A stretch of DNA of 25,102 bases from Bacteroidales bacterium UBA1204 (lineage in GTDB: Bacteria > Bacteroidota > Bacteroidia > Bacteroidales > F082). Location: positions 8,461 through 33,562 of the forward strand of contig DBXU01000136.1 in assembly GCA_002310075.1 (NCBI GenBank). Direction: 5' to 3'. The notes under the pieces were generated by a model. It was not told the origin of the DNA, searched no databases, and saw nothing but the letters and a program-made list of their open reading frames with translations. The position numbers were made by a program, and so were the translations under genes. Shown piece by piece: positions 15,278 to 22,080 of this stretch (its first letter is position 1; every line of letters begins with the position of its first letter).

Positions 15278-17143
15278 TTATTCGTAATGCCTAATACGAA
15301 CGTCGATGTCGTCGTCCTTCAATAGCGAAGGGATAACACTTACGTCAGTCTGTCCGTAATGGTATGGAAACAGCACTTTCGGTTGGATGGTATGAGCTAC
15401 TTTCAGCAGTTGCTCAACGGTCATGGTATAAGGTTGATTACATGGCAAGAAAGCAATGTCAATATCCTTGATGGCGGCCATCTCGTCAATATCTTCGGTA
15501 TCACCAGCAATATAGACCCGCACTCCATCAATAGTGAGGACAAAACCATTGTCACGCCCTTTAGGATGGAACTGCATATGCCCTTCCGTAATGTTATAGG
15601 CAGGCACGGCTTCCACCGAAAGCCAATTGGCAAGCCAAAGACTATCACCATTGGACATGACTGTTCCATAGCCCAATGCATCAGCAGTATTCCTATTGGT
15701 AATCACTTGAGTTCCCTCTTTTGAAAGCGTGGCGATGGCGGCCGTGTCGAGATGGTCGTAATGGTCGTGCGTCACAAAGATAAAATCAGCTTTGGGGAAA
15801 GCTGCATAATCGATGACGCGGTCGTCCATTTTCCCAACAGGGTCGATTTCAATTTCTTTCCCATCAAACTCAATACGGAGGCTTGCATGCATCAAAGCAT
15901 GGAACTTAAGTTCTTTCCCGCTTTTAGTCGTAAACACATCCGTTTCGTACTTTTCATTGGTGTTTTTGTCCATGGTTGTCTCAATTTGAAATGTATAAGT
16001 CTTGTCGTATTCGTTCCAATTGCGGAGGCTTAACGTTCCCGTGGTTTGGTCATACACATTACTCCATTGTGTGTCTTCAACGGTGGTGCTGCCTTCCCAT
16101 TGCAAATCCACCCAATGCACCAGCGAAAGACATTCCTGAGCCTCTTCCAGCGTAACCATACCTTTCTTTCCTGAAAGATAGTCTCTTACAACTTCATAGC
16201 GCCACCAGCTCTTGCTCTTGGGATTGCCTACCGAAGGATCTGGTTCCGTGGTATAATACTTGTCACTGAGCAAATGGTTGGTAACATGCATGTATGTGGA
16301 ATCTGGCGATTTGCGAACAATCATGGTCTTCCAGCCGTCTTCCTTGTCGAACTCAATGACAGCGCAATCGCCAAAAGCATCAGCCACCATGTAGTGATAG
16401 CCCGAGCCTACTACTGTGTCGTGTCGAATATCTACAGTATTAACCAAGTCGATGGCTTCCTGCACAGTAGCGCAACGATCAAGGAAGAGTCTCATAATCA
16501 CCGAAGTGCCAACATCGTGTTTTTCCGTGTCCTGTTGCGAGGCCATCTTCGGCAATGCCATGATAGATGTGCAAAGACCCTTTTCATTGATGCCGTCGAC
16601 AGGCGCATATATGGCAGCCAAACACATGATCTTCTTCATGAACGAAGTAGGCAATTTGTCCAAGCCATAACCCACATGGGACATGTCGGTGACCGCCAAC
16701 GAAGCATAACCATTCTCAGGACGTGAAAGGGTTACCAGTGTTGGGTTCTTGAAATAATCATAGTTACGGCCATAATAATAACCGTCCCCGTCAGCTTTCT
16801 TGGCTTGAAAACTGGTGCAATTGAAGGTGCCAAGTTCTCCATTCTCATCCTTCACTTGCGAGCTTTTGATCTTTATAGGAAGACCTTTGCCTATCTTCGA
16901 AACCACATAATCTACTAGAGCACTGTTGCTAGCTGCATCTTTTTCAATCAGTTCATCAAGGTTGTATGGAGTTTTGTACTCCATATAGTAAAGATAAGGG
17001 TTGTCACCCACTTGTTTGATGGAACGGATGGTGCTGATTTCGCGTCCCCACACACAGGCAACAATAATGGTGGCCAACAGGCAAAGACCCAAAAGAAGAC
17101 CACAAATCCACCTCAATGCTTTTTTCATAGCGCTAGTATTCAT
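15278..17143 (-). CDS. Membrane-anchored fusion: choloylglycine-type Ntn hydrolase plus metallo-beta-lactamase-fold hydrolase
   Basis: This 621-residue protein has an N-terminal membrane anchor (about 8-31). Next comes a linear-amide C-N hydrolase of the choloylglycine/NAAA type (about 105-390) with Cys109 in FNCTSF as likely nucleophile, GRNYDY at 125-130 and GYHYMVADAFGDCAVIEF. The last part is a metallo-beta-lactamase-fold domain (about 412-621). Its metal site is THDHYDHLD (His459, His461, Asp463, His464), with AGDTE at 546-550 and PYHYG at 593-597. The last domain closely resembles stand-alone Bacteroidales MBL/UlaG-like hydrolases. Cys109 is internal, so self-cleavage to expose it would be needed, as in NAAA and acid ceramidase. 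Met6 (17,128) is an equally good start: the promoter box at 17,153 would then leave a normal leader, and MKKALRW is a typical export start. Confidence 0.85.
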   Translation of the reverse strand: MNTSAMKKALRWICGLLLGLCLLATIIVACVWGREISTIRSIKQVGDNPYLYYMEYKTPYNLDELIEKDAASNSALVDYVVSKIGKGLPIKIKSSQVKDENGELGTFNCTSFQAKKADGDGYYYGRNYDYFKNPTLVTLSRPENGYASLAVTDMSHVGYGLDKLPTSFMKKIMCLAAIYAPVDGINEKGLCTSIMALPKMASQQDTEKHDVGTSVIMRLFLDRCATVQEAIDLVNTVDIRHDTVVGSGYHYMVADAFGDCAVIEFDKEDGWKTMIVRKSPDSTYMHVTNHLLSDKYYTTEPDPSVGNPKSKSWWRYEVVRDYLSGKKGMVTLEEAQECLSLVHWVDLQWEGSTTVEDTQWSNVYDQTTGTLSLRNWNEYDKTYTFQIETTMDKNTNEKYETDVFTTKSGKELKFHALMHASLRIEFDGKEIEIDPVGKMDDRVIDYAAFPKADFIFVTHDHYDHLDTAAIATLSKEGTQVITNRNTADALGYGTVMSNGDSLWLANWLSVEAVPAYNITEGHMQFHPKGRDNGFVLTIDGVRVYIAGDTEDIDEMAAIKDIDIAFLPCNQPYTMTVEQLLKVAHTIQPKVLFPYHYGQTDVSVIPSLLKDDDIDVRIRHYE

Positions 17144-17152
17144 TTAACTTTG

Positions 17153-17160
17153 CAAATATA
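17153..17160 (-). promoter_or_regulatory. -7 box (TATATTTG) for the Ntn-MBL fusion gene
   Basis: The minus strand reads TATATTTG, matching TAnnTTTG. It ends 9 bp before the ATG at 17,143 and 24 bp before the alternative ATG at 17,128. Transcription should start near 17,148, so the upstream ATG would have almost no leader. This spacing favours the second ATG. Confidence 0.55.
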
Positions 17161-17225
17161 GGTAATTCTTTTTTGCAAAACGTGTATTACAGAAAAATGC
17201 CGATGCATAATAGCATTAAAATCTC

Positions 17226-17233
17226 TACCTTTG
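17226..17233 (+). promoter_or_regulatory. -7 box (TACCTTTG) for the CDF transporter gene
   Basis: TACCTTTGC matches the Bacteroidetes -7 consensus and ends 28 bp before the ATG at 17,262. It is divergent from the promoter box of the Ntn-MBL fusion gene. A -33 TTTG at the usual spacing is not evident. Confidence 0.55.
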
Positions 17234-17261
17234 CAGCATAATTCAAAGTCGAAGGAACGGC

Positions 17262-18152
17262 ATGCAACGCGAAAAGGAAATATACAAAGTTACTCTCGTG
17301 GGCGGAGCAGTAAATGTGGTTTTGCTGCTATTCAAATTTGTTGCGGGTATCATAGGCCATAGTTCCGCCATGATTGCCGATGCAGCACATTCGCTTTCCG
17401 ATTTCGTGACTGACATCATAGTATTGGTATTTGTCAAAATCAGCCACAAGCCTCAAGACAAGTCGCATGACTATGGACATGGGAAGTATGAGACCTTGGC
17501 GCTTACAATAATAGGCATTGCCCTGATGGCGGTGGCTATCGGTATTATTGTGAAAGGTGCAATGAAAATTGCCGCATGGTCCAAAGGGGAAGCGCTTTTA
17601 GCACCTGGGAAACTGGCCTTCTGGGCTGCTATCGTATCAATTATACTGAAAGAAGCTGTTTATCGCTATTCCATCATCAAGGCAAGAAAACTGAACTCCA
17701 AGGCTGTAGAAGCCAATGCCTGGCATCACCGCAGCGATGCCTTGTCGTCTATCGGCACTGCCATAGGCATTGGAGGTGCCATCTTCCTAGGTGAGCGTTG
17801 GACCATTCTCGACCCAATTGCCTCGGTAGTAGTTGGTGCTTTCATTGTCAAAGTGGCTTTCGACCTGCTTAAAAACGGCATTGGCGACCTCATGGAGCAG
17901 TCATTGCCTGATGAAGTAGAGGCTGAAATCATGCAAATGGTCTCCAGCTTACCAGGCGTCACAGAGCCTCACGACTTACGAACGCGACGCATCGGCAATC
18001 ATTATGCCATTGAACTACATATCCTTATGGATGGCAACATCAGCTTAAAAGAAGCCCACGACAAGGCTTCCGAAGTGGAAGACTTGCTTCGCCAGCGCTA
18101 TGGTGAGGAGACACATGTTGCAGTACACGTGGAGCCAATGGAGGACAGATAA
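17262..18152 (+). CDS. Cation diffusion facilitator (CDF) metal transporter
   Basis: The 296-residue protein has the CDF layout of about six membrane segments (to about 205) and a cytosolic C-terminal domain. The metal site in the second segment is ADAAHSLSD (His43-x3-Asp47) and the matching site in the fifth is WHHRSDALSS (His-x3-Asp). The C-terminal part (EIMQMVSSLPGVTEPHDLRTRRIGNHYAIELHI) is the usual dimerising CDF domain. These proteins export Zn, Fe, Mn or Co from the cytosol by proton exchange; the HHRSD form does not settle which metal. It stands alone with its own promoter box and converges on the PhzF gene. No metal-responsive regulator is nearby. Confidence 0.92.
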   Translation: MQREKEIYKVTLVGGAVNVVLLLFKFVAGIIGHSSAMIADAAHSLSDFVTDIIVLVFVKISHKPQDKSHDYGHGKYETLALTIIGIALMAVAIGIIVKGAMKIAAWSKGEALLAPGKLAFWAAIVSIILKEAVYRYSIIKARKLNSKAVEANAWHHRSDALSSIGTAIGIGGAIFLGERWTILDPIASVVVGAFIVKVAFDLLKNGIGDLMEQSLPDEVEAEIMQMVSSLPGVTEPHDLRTRRIGNHYAIELHILMDGNISLKEAHDKASEVEDLLRQRYGEETHVAVHVEPMEDR

Positions 18153-18216
18153 GATCATTCTGTTTTCAGCATCTGCCAGAGAGTATTTCCTTCCGTTCTA
18201 ACGTTGGGTGATCTTA
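18150..18216. repeat. 8-bp inverted repeat around the CDF/PhzF convergent gap
   Basis: TAAGATCA at 18,150-18,157 (including the CDF stop codon) is perfectly repeated in reverse at 18,209-18,216, with a 51-nt spacer. There is no T-run after it, so it is not a standard terminator. It may be chance. The rest of the 81-bp gap shows nothing else. Confidence 0.25.
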
Positions 18217-18233
18217 ATCACATCCACAAAATA

Positions 18234-19076
18234 TCATTGATTCACAAACAAATCACCTTTCGCGACTATCGCCGCCGTTCCTCCTACATATATGGTTCCA
18301 TCCTTTCGGATGCGCGTGGCCACCGTGGAAGGCCGTCCCATCGCCTCGCCTTGCAAGAAGGCACATTCAGCCTCGGCGCCAATATATCCATTTTGTCGCA
18401 GATAATAAGTCAAAGCAGCATTGGCGGTGCCAGTTGCCGACTCCTCGGGTACCCCGTACAAAGGAGCAAAGTCGCGGACGTGGGCAGTGTAGCCATCATC
18501 GGCAAAAGCAAACACATGGAAACTGACCGCATTATGTTTTTTGGTGATGGCAGCAATGGCATCCATGTCGGGTTGCAATGCATTCAAGGTGGCCACATCT
18601 TGAATTTGGATCATGAGGTCAGGAAGGCCGGAATAAGCGATTTGCACAGGCAAGTTCGGCCGATAATCTATGACACCCAGCGCTTTATAGATTTCCCCAT
18701 TCTCCTCGAGTGTAGCGACAATGCTTGGCGTGGCCATTTGCATCATCACTTTCTCGCCTGCCTCCACAGACAAGTCGCCTGCCAAAGTATGACATAAACA
18801 CTGACTGGAAGCCAATCCTTCGTGATACAAAAGAAAAAAGGATGCAATGGTAGCGTGACCACACAATTCCACCTCGGCAGCTGGCGTGAAATAGCGGATG
18901 GTAAACTCCTTGTTGGAATGACGCCTAATGAATGCCGTTTCTGAATAACGCAGTTCAGCAGCGATTTGCAGCATCAAACTCTCCTTCGGGAAAGTGTCGC
19001 CATCAAGCAGCACCACTCCGGCAGGATTACCCCCAAAGGGTTGGTTAGTGAAAGCGTCGAGGACAAAGTATTTCAT
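18234..19076 (-). CDS. PhzF-family isomerase/epimerase-like protein
   Basis: The 280-residue protein has the PhzF twin-domain layout. It starts YFVLDAFTNQPFGGNPAGVV and has the conserved acidic residue in RYSETAFI (the position of the PhzF catalytic Glu). It also has a FTPAAEVELCGHATIASF block and the mirror block YGVPEESATGTANAALTYYL in the second domain. Authentic PhzF isomerises a phenazine precursor, but most family members in non-phenazine bacteria have unknown small-molecule substrates. No other phenazine gene is present, so phenazine production should not be inferred. It is read after bcp with only a 3-bp gap and is very likely co-transcribed with it. Confidence 0.9.
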   Translation of the reverse strand: MKYFVLDAFTNQPFGGNPAGVVLLDGDTFPKESLMLQIAAELRYSETAFIRRHSNKEFTIRYFTPAAEVELCGHATIASFFLLYHEGLASSQCLCHTLAGDLSVEAGEKVMMQMATPSIVATLEENGEIYKALGVIDYRPNLPVQIAYSGLPDLMIQIQDVATLNALQPDMDAIAAITKKHNAVSFHVFAFADDGYTAHVRDFAPLYGVPEESATGTANAALTYYLRQNGYIGAEAECAFLQGEAMGRPSTVATRIRKDGTIYVGGTAAIVAKGDLFVNQ

Positions 19077-19079
19077 GGG

Positions 19080-19523
19080 TCACAGGATTTGCGCTGTGTG
19101 GTTTTTGGTGTCCACTTTACTGATGGCATCTATAATCACGCCTTTTTCATCGATGACATACGTGGTACGAAGCGTACCTTCCGTCACTTTACCATACATC
19201 TTCTTCTCACCCCATGCCTCATAGGCTTTCAAGATAACCAAATCCGTGTCGGCAATAAGGTGAAAAGGCAAGTTGTATTTGGCAATGAAACGTTGATGCG
19301 AAACGGCACTATCACGACTGACACCCAACACGTTATAGCCCAAGGCAAGAAAACGCTCATAGTTGTCTCGCAGGTCACACGCTTCGGCAGTGCAGCCTGG
19401 TGTGCTGTCTTTAGGATAGAAATAAAGCACCAATTTCTTTCCTGCAAAGTCGGTCAGTTTAACCACTTCGCCATTTTCATTTTGCCCTTCAAAATAAGGG
19501 GCTTTTATTCCCTTTTGTAACAT
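19080..19523 (-). CDS. bcp: Thiol peroxidase Bcp (peroxiredoxin, PrxQ type)
   Basis: The 147-residue protein matches Bcp/PrxQ: a GIKAPYFEGQNENGE start, the active site DSTPGCTAEACDLRDNY with peroxidatic Cys44 and resolving Cys49 five residues later, then GVSRDSAVSHQRFIAKYNLPF. It reduces hydrogen peroxide and organic hydroperoxides with thioredoxin as electron donor, in the cytosol (no signal peptide). It is the first gene of a bcp-phzF pair and is divergent from the alkyltransferase gene. The pairing of an oxidant-defence gene with a DNA-alkylation repair gene across one promoter region is suggestive but may be incidental. Confidence 0.94.
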   Translation of the reverse strand: MLQKGIKAPYFEGQNENGEVVKLTDFAGKKLVLYFYPKDSTPGCTAEACDLRDNYERFLALGYNVLGVSRDSAVSHQRFIAKYNLPFHLIADTDLVILKAYEAWGEKKMYGKVTEGTLRTTYVIDEKGVIIDAISKVDTKNHTAQIL

Positions 19524-19566
19524 GTTATGTATGTTTTAGTAATTGTCTATTGGGTTATGAGTAACG

Positions 19567-19574
19567 CAAAAATA
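19567..19574 (-). promoter_or_regulatory. -7 box (TATTTTTG) for bcp-phzF
   Basis: The minus strand reads TATTTTTG, matching TAnnTTTG, and would start a transcript near 19,562 with a leader of about 40 nt before the bcp ATG. A well-spaced -33 element is not clear. Confidence 0.5.
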
Positions 19575-19615
19575 GAAAAAAACACGAATAAAGATGTATT
19601 TTCACAAATAGTATG

Positions 19616-19623
19616 TACTTTTG
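19616..19623 (+). promoter_or_regulatory. -7 box (TACTTTTG) for the alkyltransferase gene
   Basis: TACTTTTG fits the -7 consensus and ends only 6 bp before the ATG at 19,630. In this promoter class transcription begins a few bases after the box, so the message would have almost no leader. The box also contains the TTG that could otherwise be taken as the start codon. Confidence 0.5.
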
Positions 19624-19629
19624 TGCTAC

Positions 19630-20166
19630 ATGAAATACCTATTTCGTTATAATACCCCTGAAGGATTTGACAACCTTTTGATGTGCGCTGATGGCGAGTC
19701 TCTGACTGGTCTTTGGTTTGAAGGCACGCAAAACAAAGATTGTCTTATTGAGTCGTTCTCTGAAACGTCACTACCGCCCGCATTAAATAACACCGTTCGT
19801 TGGCTAGACATCTATTTCTCGGGCCGTCAACCTGATTTCACGCCTAAATATCGTATCGACAATCTGACTGCATTCCGTAAACTGGTTCTGGATATCGTGT
19901 TAGAAATCCCTTTCGGTCATACCATGACCTACGGAGACATTGCAAAACGTGTGGCAAGGTTGCCGCAGGAACCCCCAAAAATGTCCGCACAGGCTGTGGG
20001 AGGTGCCGTAGGTTGGAACCCCATCTGTCTCATCGTTCCATGCCACCGTGTGATAGGCGCCAACGGCAACCTCACGGGCTATGGAGGCGGTATACACAAC
20101 AAAATTGCCTTACTTGAACATGAAGGACATGAAATGAATCAATTCAGCATCCCAAACGAGAATTAA
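19630..20166 (+). CDS. ogt: Methylated-DNA--[protein]-cysteine S-methyltransferase (Ogt/MGMT)
   Basis: The 178-residue protein has an N-terminal ribonuclease-like part and the helix-turn-helix DNA-binding part of O6-alkylguanine alkyltransferases (IPFGHTMTYGDIAKRV, SAQAVGGAVGWNP). The acceptor Cys lies in the signature IVPCHRVIG, followed by NLTGYGGG. It repairs O6-methylguanine by irreversible transfer of the alkyl group to that Cys, in the cytosol. The ATG at 19,630 is chosen over an in-frame TTG at 19,621 because the promoter box covers the TTG. The N-terminus contains no Ada-type phosphotriester site. It converges with a minus-strand T9SS gene, with 15 bp between the stops. Confidence 0.93.
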   Translation: MKYLFRYNTPEGFDNLLMCADGESLTGLWFEGTQNKDCLIESFSETSLPPALNNTVRWLDIYFSGRQPDFTPKYRIDNLTAFRKLVLDIVLEIPFGHTMTYGDIAKRVARLPQEPPKMSAQAVGGAVGWNPICLIVPCHRVIGANGNLTGYGGGIHNKIALLEHEGHEMNQFSIPNEN

Positions 20167-20181
20167 AGTGCCGTTAATTGT

Positions 20182-20900
20182 TCAATACTTTTCCTTTACA
20201 AATCTTACCGTAGCCTCTTCAACTTTGAGGGCATAGAGGCCTGGAGCCAATTTGCTCACATCGAGTTGACCTTCATAATGCTGCTGCATCACCATACGGC
20301 CCGTCATGTCGAAAACGCTGACGTTTGTTCCATCCACGACATCCAAATATAGGACGTTTGTCGCCGGATTTGGCCAAACGGCAATGCTTTCCGACGTTAG
20401 TTCGGTTATGCCTGTAGGATCGGAAACATGAAAGTCAAAAAACTCCCAACAACTTCAACCTCTGAAGGCGTGGCAAGATTGGAGCGCTTCAGGTAACTAT
20501 AGTACTGGCTGTCTTGGCATAAATAATACATCATCCCATCCACAGGGTTGTACGCCATGTCGATGTACAAGTTATAGGGCTCCAACGACGGCACAACCGT
20601 TTCGTAAGCACCAATGGTTTGCGTCTCTGAGTCAAAAGGCGCTTTGCACAAACTTCTTGTTTGGGTAACAAACCACACATAACCATCCAAATAGGTGGCG
20701 GCCCATAGTTCGGGTAATGTTTCGGAAACCGCTTGTACCTCATTAGGATTCTGTGCGGTAAAGGTGATGAATTTGTTCTGCCAGTTTTCACCGTTGAAAC
20801 AAGTGCGGGCAAAGCCGTACCATTGGGTGTTTTGCGCAGTGGCAATTCCGAAAATAGCCGTCAACACCAAGGCCATACATAAAAGTGAAAATCTTTTCAT
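20182..20900 (-). pseudogene. Short T9SS-sorted secreted protein with a broken frame
   Basis: The start is Met at 20,900 (MKRFSLLCMALVLTAIFGIATAQ signal peptide); an upstream in-frame ATG lacks a signal. The first part (to 20,406) has WYGFARTCFNGENWQ and a propeller-like block MAYNPVDGMMYYL, and then ends early. In the -1 frame the sequence continues from about 20,436 to a TGA at 20,182 as a clear T9SS type A sorting domain: ESIAVWPNPATN, VSVFDMTGRMV, LAPGLYALKVE and RFVKEKY. So one base is missing, or a ribosomal slip is used, at the T6 run (20,437-20,442). The whole protein would be only about 238 residues. Related secreted proteins are usually much longer, so an internal deletion is also possible. 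Without the slip, the product would not be sorted by T9SS. Confidence 0.7.
20388..20442 (-). promoter_or_regulatory. Candidate -1 frameshift site: slippery heptamer plus stem
   Basis: On the minus strand the in-frame heptamer T-TTT-TTG (20,442-20,436) fits the X-XXY-YYZ rule for -1 slippage. After 9 nt comes TTTCCGA (20,426-20,420), which pairs perfectly with TCGGAAA (20,394-20,388), giving 7 bp plus a possible U-G pair around a loop of about 25 nt. A -1 slip here leads straight into the sorting-domain frame. A plain one-base indel in the T6 run explains the same facts. Confidence 0.35.
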
Positions 20901-20928
20901 ATCGCAAACTTGCTTTGATTTCTCCTGA

Positions 20929-20936
20929 CAAAAGTA
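20929..20936 (-). promoter_or_regulatory. -7 box (TACTTTTG) for the broken T9SS gene
   Basis: The minus strand reads TACTTTTG, a match to TAnnTTTG, 28 bp before the ATG at 20,900. This gives a normal short leader and supports the chosen start over the longer reading frame. Confidence 0.55.
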
Positions 20937-20994
20937 TGAATTTTTCATTGCTAAATGAATAATTGTTGAGATCCGTAAAGAAAAAGCTTTGTGG

Positions 20995-21975
20995 TCACAC
21001 AAAAAACAAACATACTCCAACAACGCTGATAATAGCGCCTAACACCTCGCGCAAGGTCACCTTTTGATGGAAAAGAATAGCAGCAGGGGCGATGATGAGA
21101 ATAGGCGTAAGCGCAAAAAGCGTCTGGGCAATACCTGCCGAAGTATATTGTGTGGCCAATAAAGATGCGCTGACCCCAATGAAAGGTCCAAAGATGGTAG
21201 ATGCCAGTACACACCACATCGCTTTGCGGTCGCTCACGGCATGATGCAGTTGTTCGAGTCCGTCTTTGTTGAACAACACCAACGCGAGGAAGAAGCCCAC
21301 CAGCCCAATGTAAGCACGGATGGTGGTAGCTGCAAAAGACATACTGACGCTGACAGGTAGCGGCAACACAGCGTTAACGAAGACATCATCACCCGAGAAG
21401 CCTGCAGCCACGAGAGCTGTGTCATAATGCGTCAAGCCCACCTTGCTGAGCACCAAGCCGAAGCCTTGACAAATGCCTGCCATCGCAGCAAAGAAAATGC
21501 CTCTCGCCGGCAACTTGAAATGTATGGCATGATGCTCTGATTTGTCACTTCTAGACAATATCGAAAGCGCAATGCCGCTCAAGGTAACAATCATGCCTAC
21601 GATGGCAATGGGGCGCATCTGCTCGCCGAGGAGCAACCGACCTGTGATTGCAGCCGTAGGGGCCGAAAGGGTCATGAAAAGCTGCCCAAAACGTGAACCT
21701 ATCTTGATGTAACCTTGCATCAGACAATAGTCGCCGATGACGTAGCCCACCACACCTGAGAGCAGCAGCCACATCCAAGTGCTACCATCGGCATAACGCG
21801 GGTAAGGCACACCCATCACCAGCCACAGCGTGACGGCAAGAAACGCAAGCGACATCGTCATTCGGATAGTGTTGAAAGGCAGTGAGCCCATGCGCTTTGA
21901 ACCCACCTCAGCAAAAAGTGCGGTGGCAGTCCACGAAACAGCTACGCCTAATGAAATCAGTTCTCCGATAAACAT
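20995..21975 (-). CDS. EamA/DMT-family transporter
   Basis: The 326-residue protein has about ten membrane segments in two EamA halves, beginning directly at the N-terminus (FIGELISLGVAVSWTATALFAEV). Typical motifs include GDYCLMQGYIKIGSRFGQLFMTLSAPTAA in the first half. The second half has GPFIGVSASLLATQYTSAGIAQTLFALTPILI. Each half ends near a GE or HQK loop (LLLGEQM, LFHQKVTLREVLGA). DMT carriers move small metabolites such as amino acids or nucleotide precursors; this one's cargo is unknown. It is a single-gene unit with a promoter box 8 bp before the ATG, so the message may be nearly leaderless. The first membrane segment begins at the first residues, so a later start is unlikely. Confidence 0.9.
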   Translation of the reverse strand: MFIGELISLGVAVSWTATALFAEVGSKRMGSLPFNTIRMTMSLAFLAVTLWLVMGVPYPRYADGSTWMWLLLSGVVGYVIGDYCLMQGYIKIGSRFGQLFMTLSAPTAAITGRLLLGEQMRPIAIVGMIVTLSGIALSILSRSDKSEHHAIHFKLPARGIFFAAMAGICQGFGLVLSKVGLTHYDTALVAAGFSGDDVFVNAVLPLPVSVSMSFAATTIRAYIGLVGFFLALVLFNKDGLEQLHHAVSDRKAMWCVLASTIFGPFIGVSASLLATQYTSAGIAQTLFALTPILIIAPAAILFHQKVTLREVLGAIISVVGVCLFFV

Positions 21976-21983
21976 ATCGGGCG

Positions 21984-21991
21984 CAAAGATA
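21984..21991 (-). promoter_or_regulatory. -7 box (TATCTTTG) for the EamA gene
   Basis: The minus strand reads TATCTTTG followed by CGCCCGAT and the ATG, so only 8 bp separate the box from the start codon. Transcription would begin within about 5 bases of the start codon. Confidence 0.55.
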
Positions 21992-22020
21992 GAAATTGTT
22001 TATCTTAACTAATGAAACAA

Positions 22021-22054
22021 AAAGAGGACAGGTCTGTTTTGACCTATCCTCTTT
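22021..22054 (-). terminator. Terminator of the LRR-T9SS gene
   Basis: A 14-bp inverted repeat with one mismatch pairs 22,021-22,034 (AAAGAGGACAGGTC) with 22,041-22,054 around a TGTTTT loop. It is followed on the minus strand by a T-run. It lies 27 bp after the stop of the LRR gene and upstream of the EamA promoter. Confidence 0.8.
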
Positions 22055-22080
22055 GTTTTGTCGGAAACAAATTCAACCAT

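Noticed and set aside
16274..16726. A 150-codon plus-strand open frame opposite the Ntn hydrolase domain
   Set aside because: It lies over a conserved domain on the other strand and shows no recognisable motif.
18234..19076. Possible phenazine biosynthesis locus because of the PhzF-like gene
   Set aside because: No other phz gene is present; PhzF-family proteins are widespread without phenazines.
20901..21023. N-terminal extension of the frame-broken T9SS protein
   Set aside because: The -7 box at 20,929 lies inside the extension and a signal peptide begins at 20,900.
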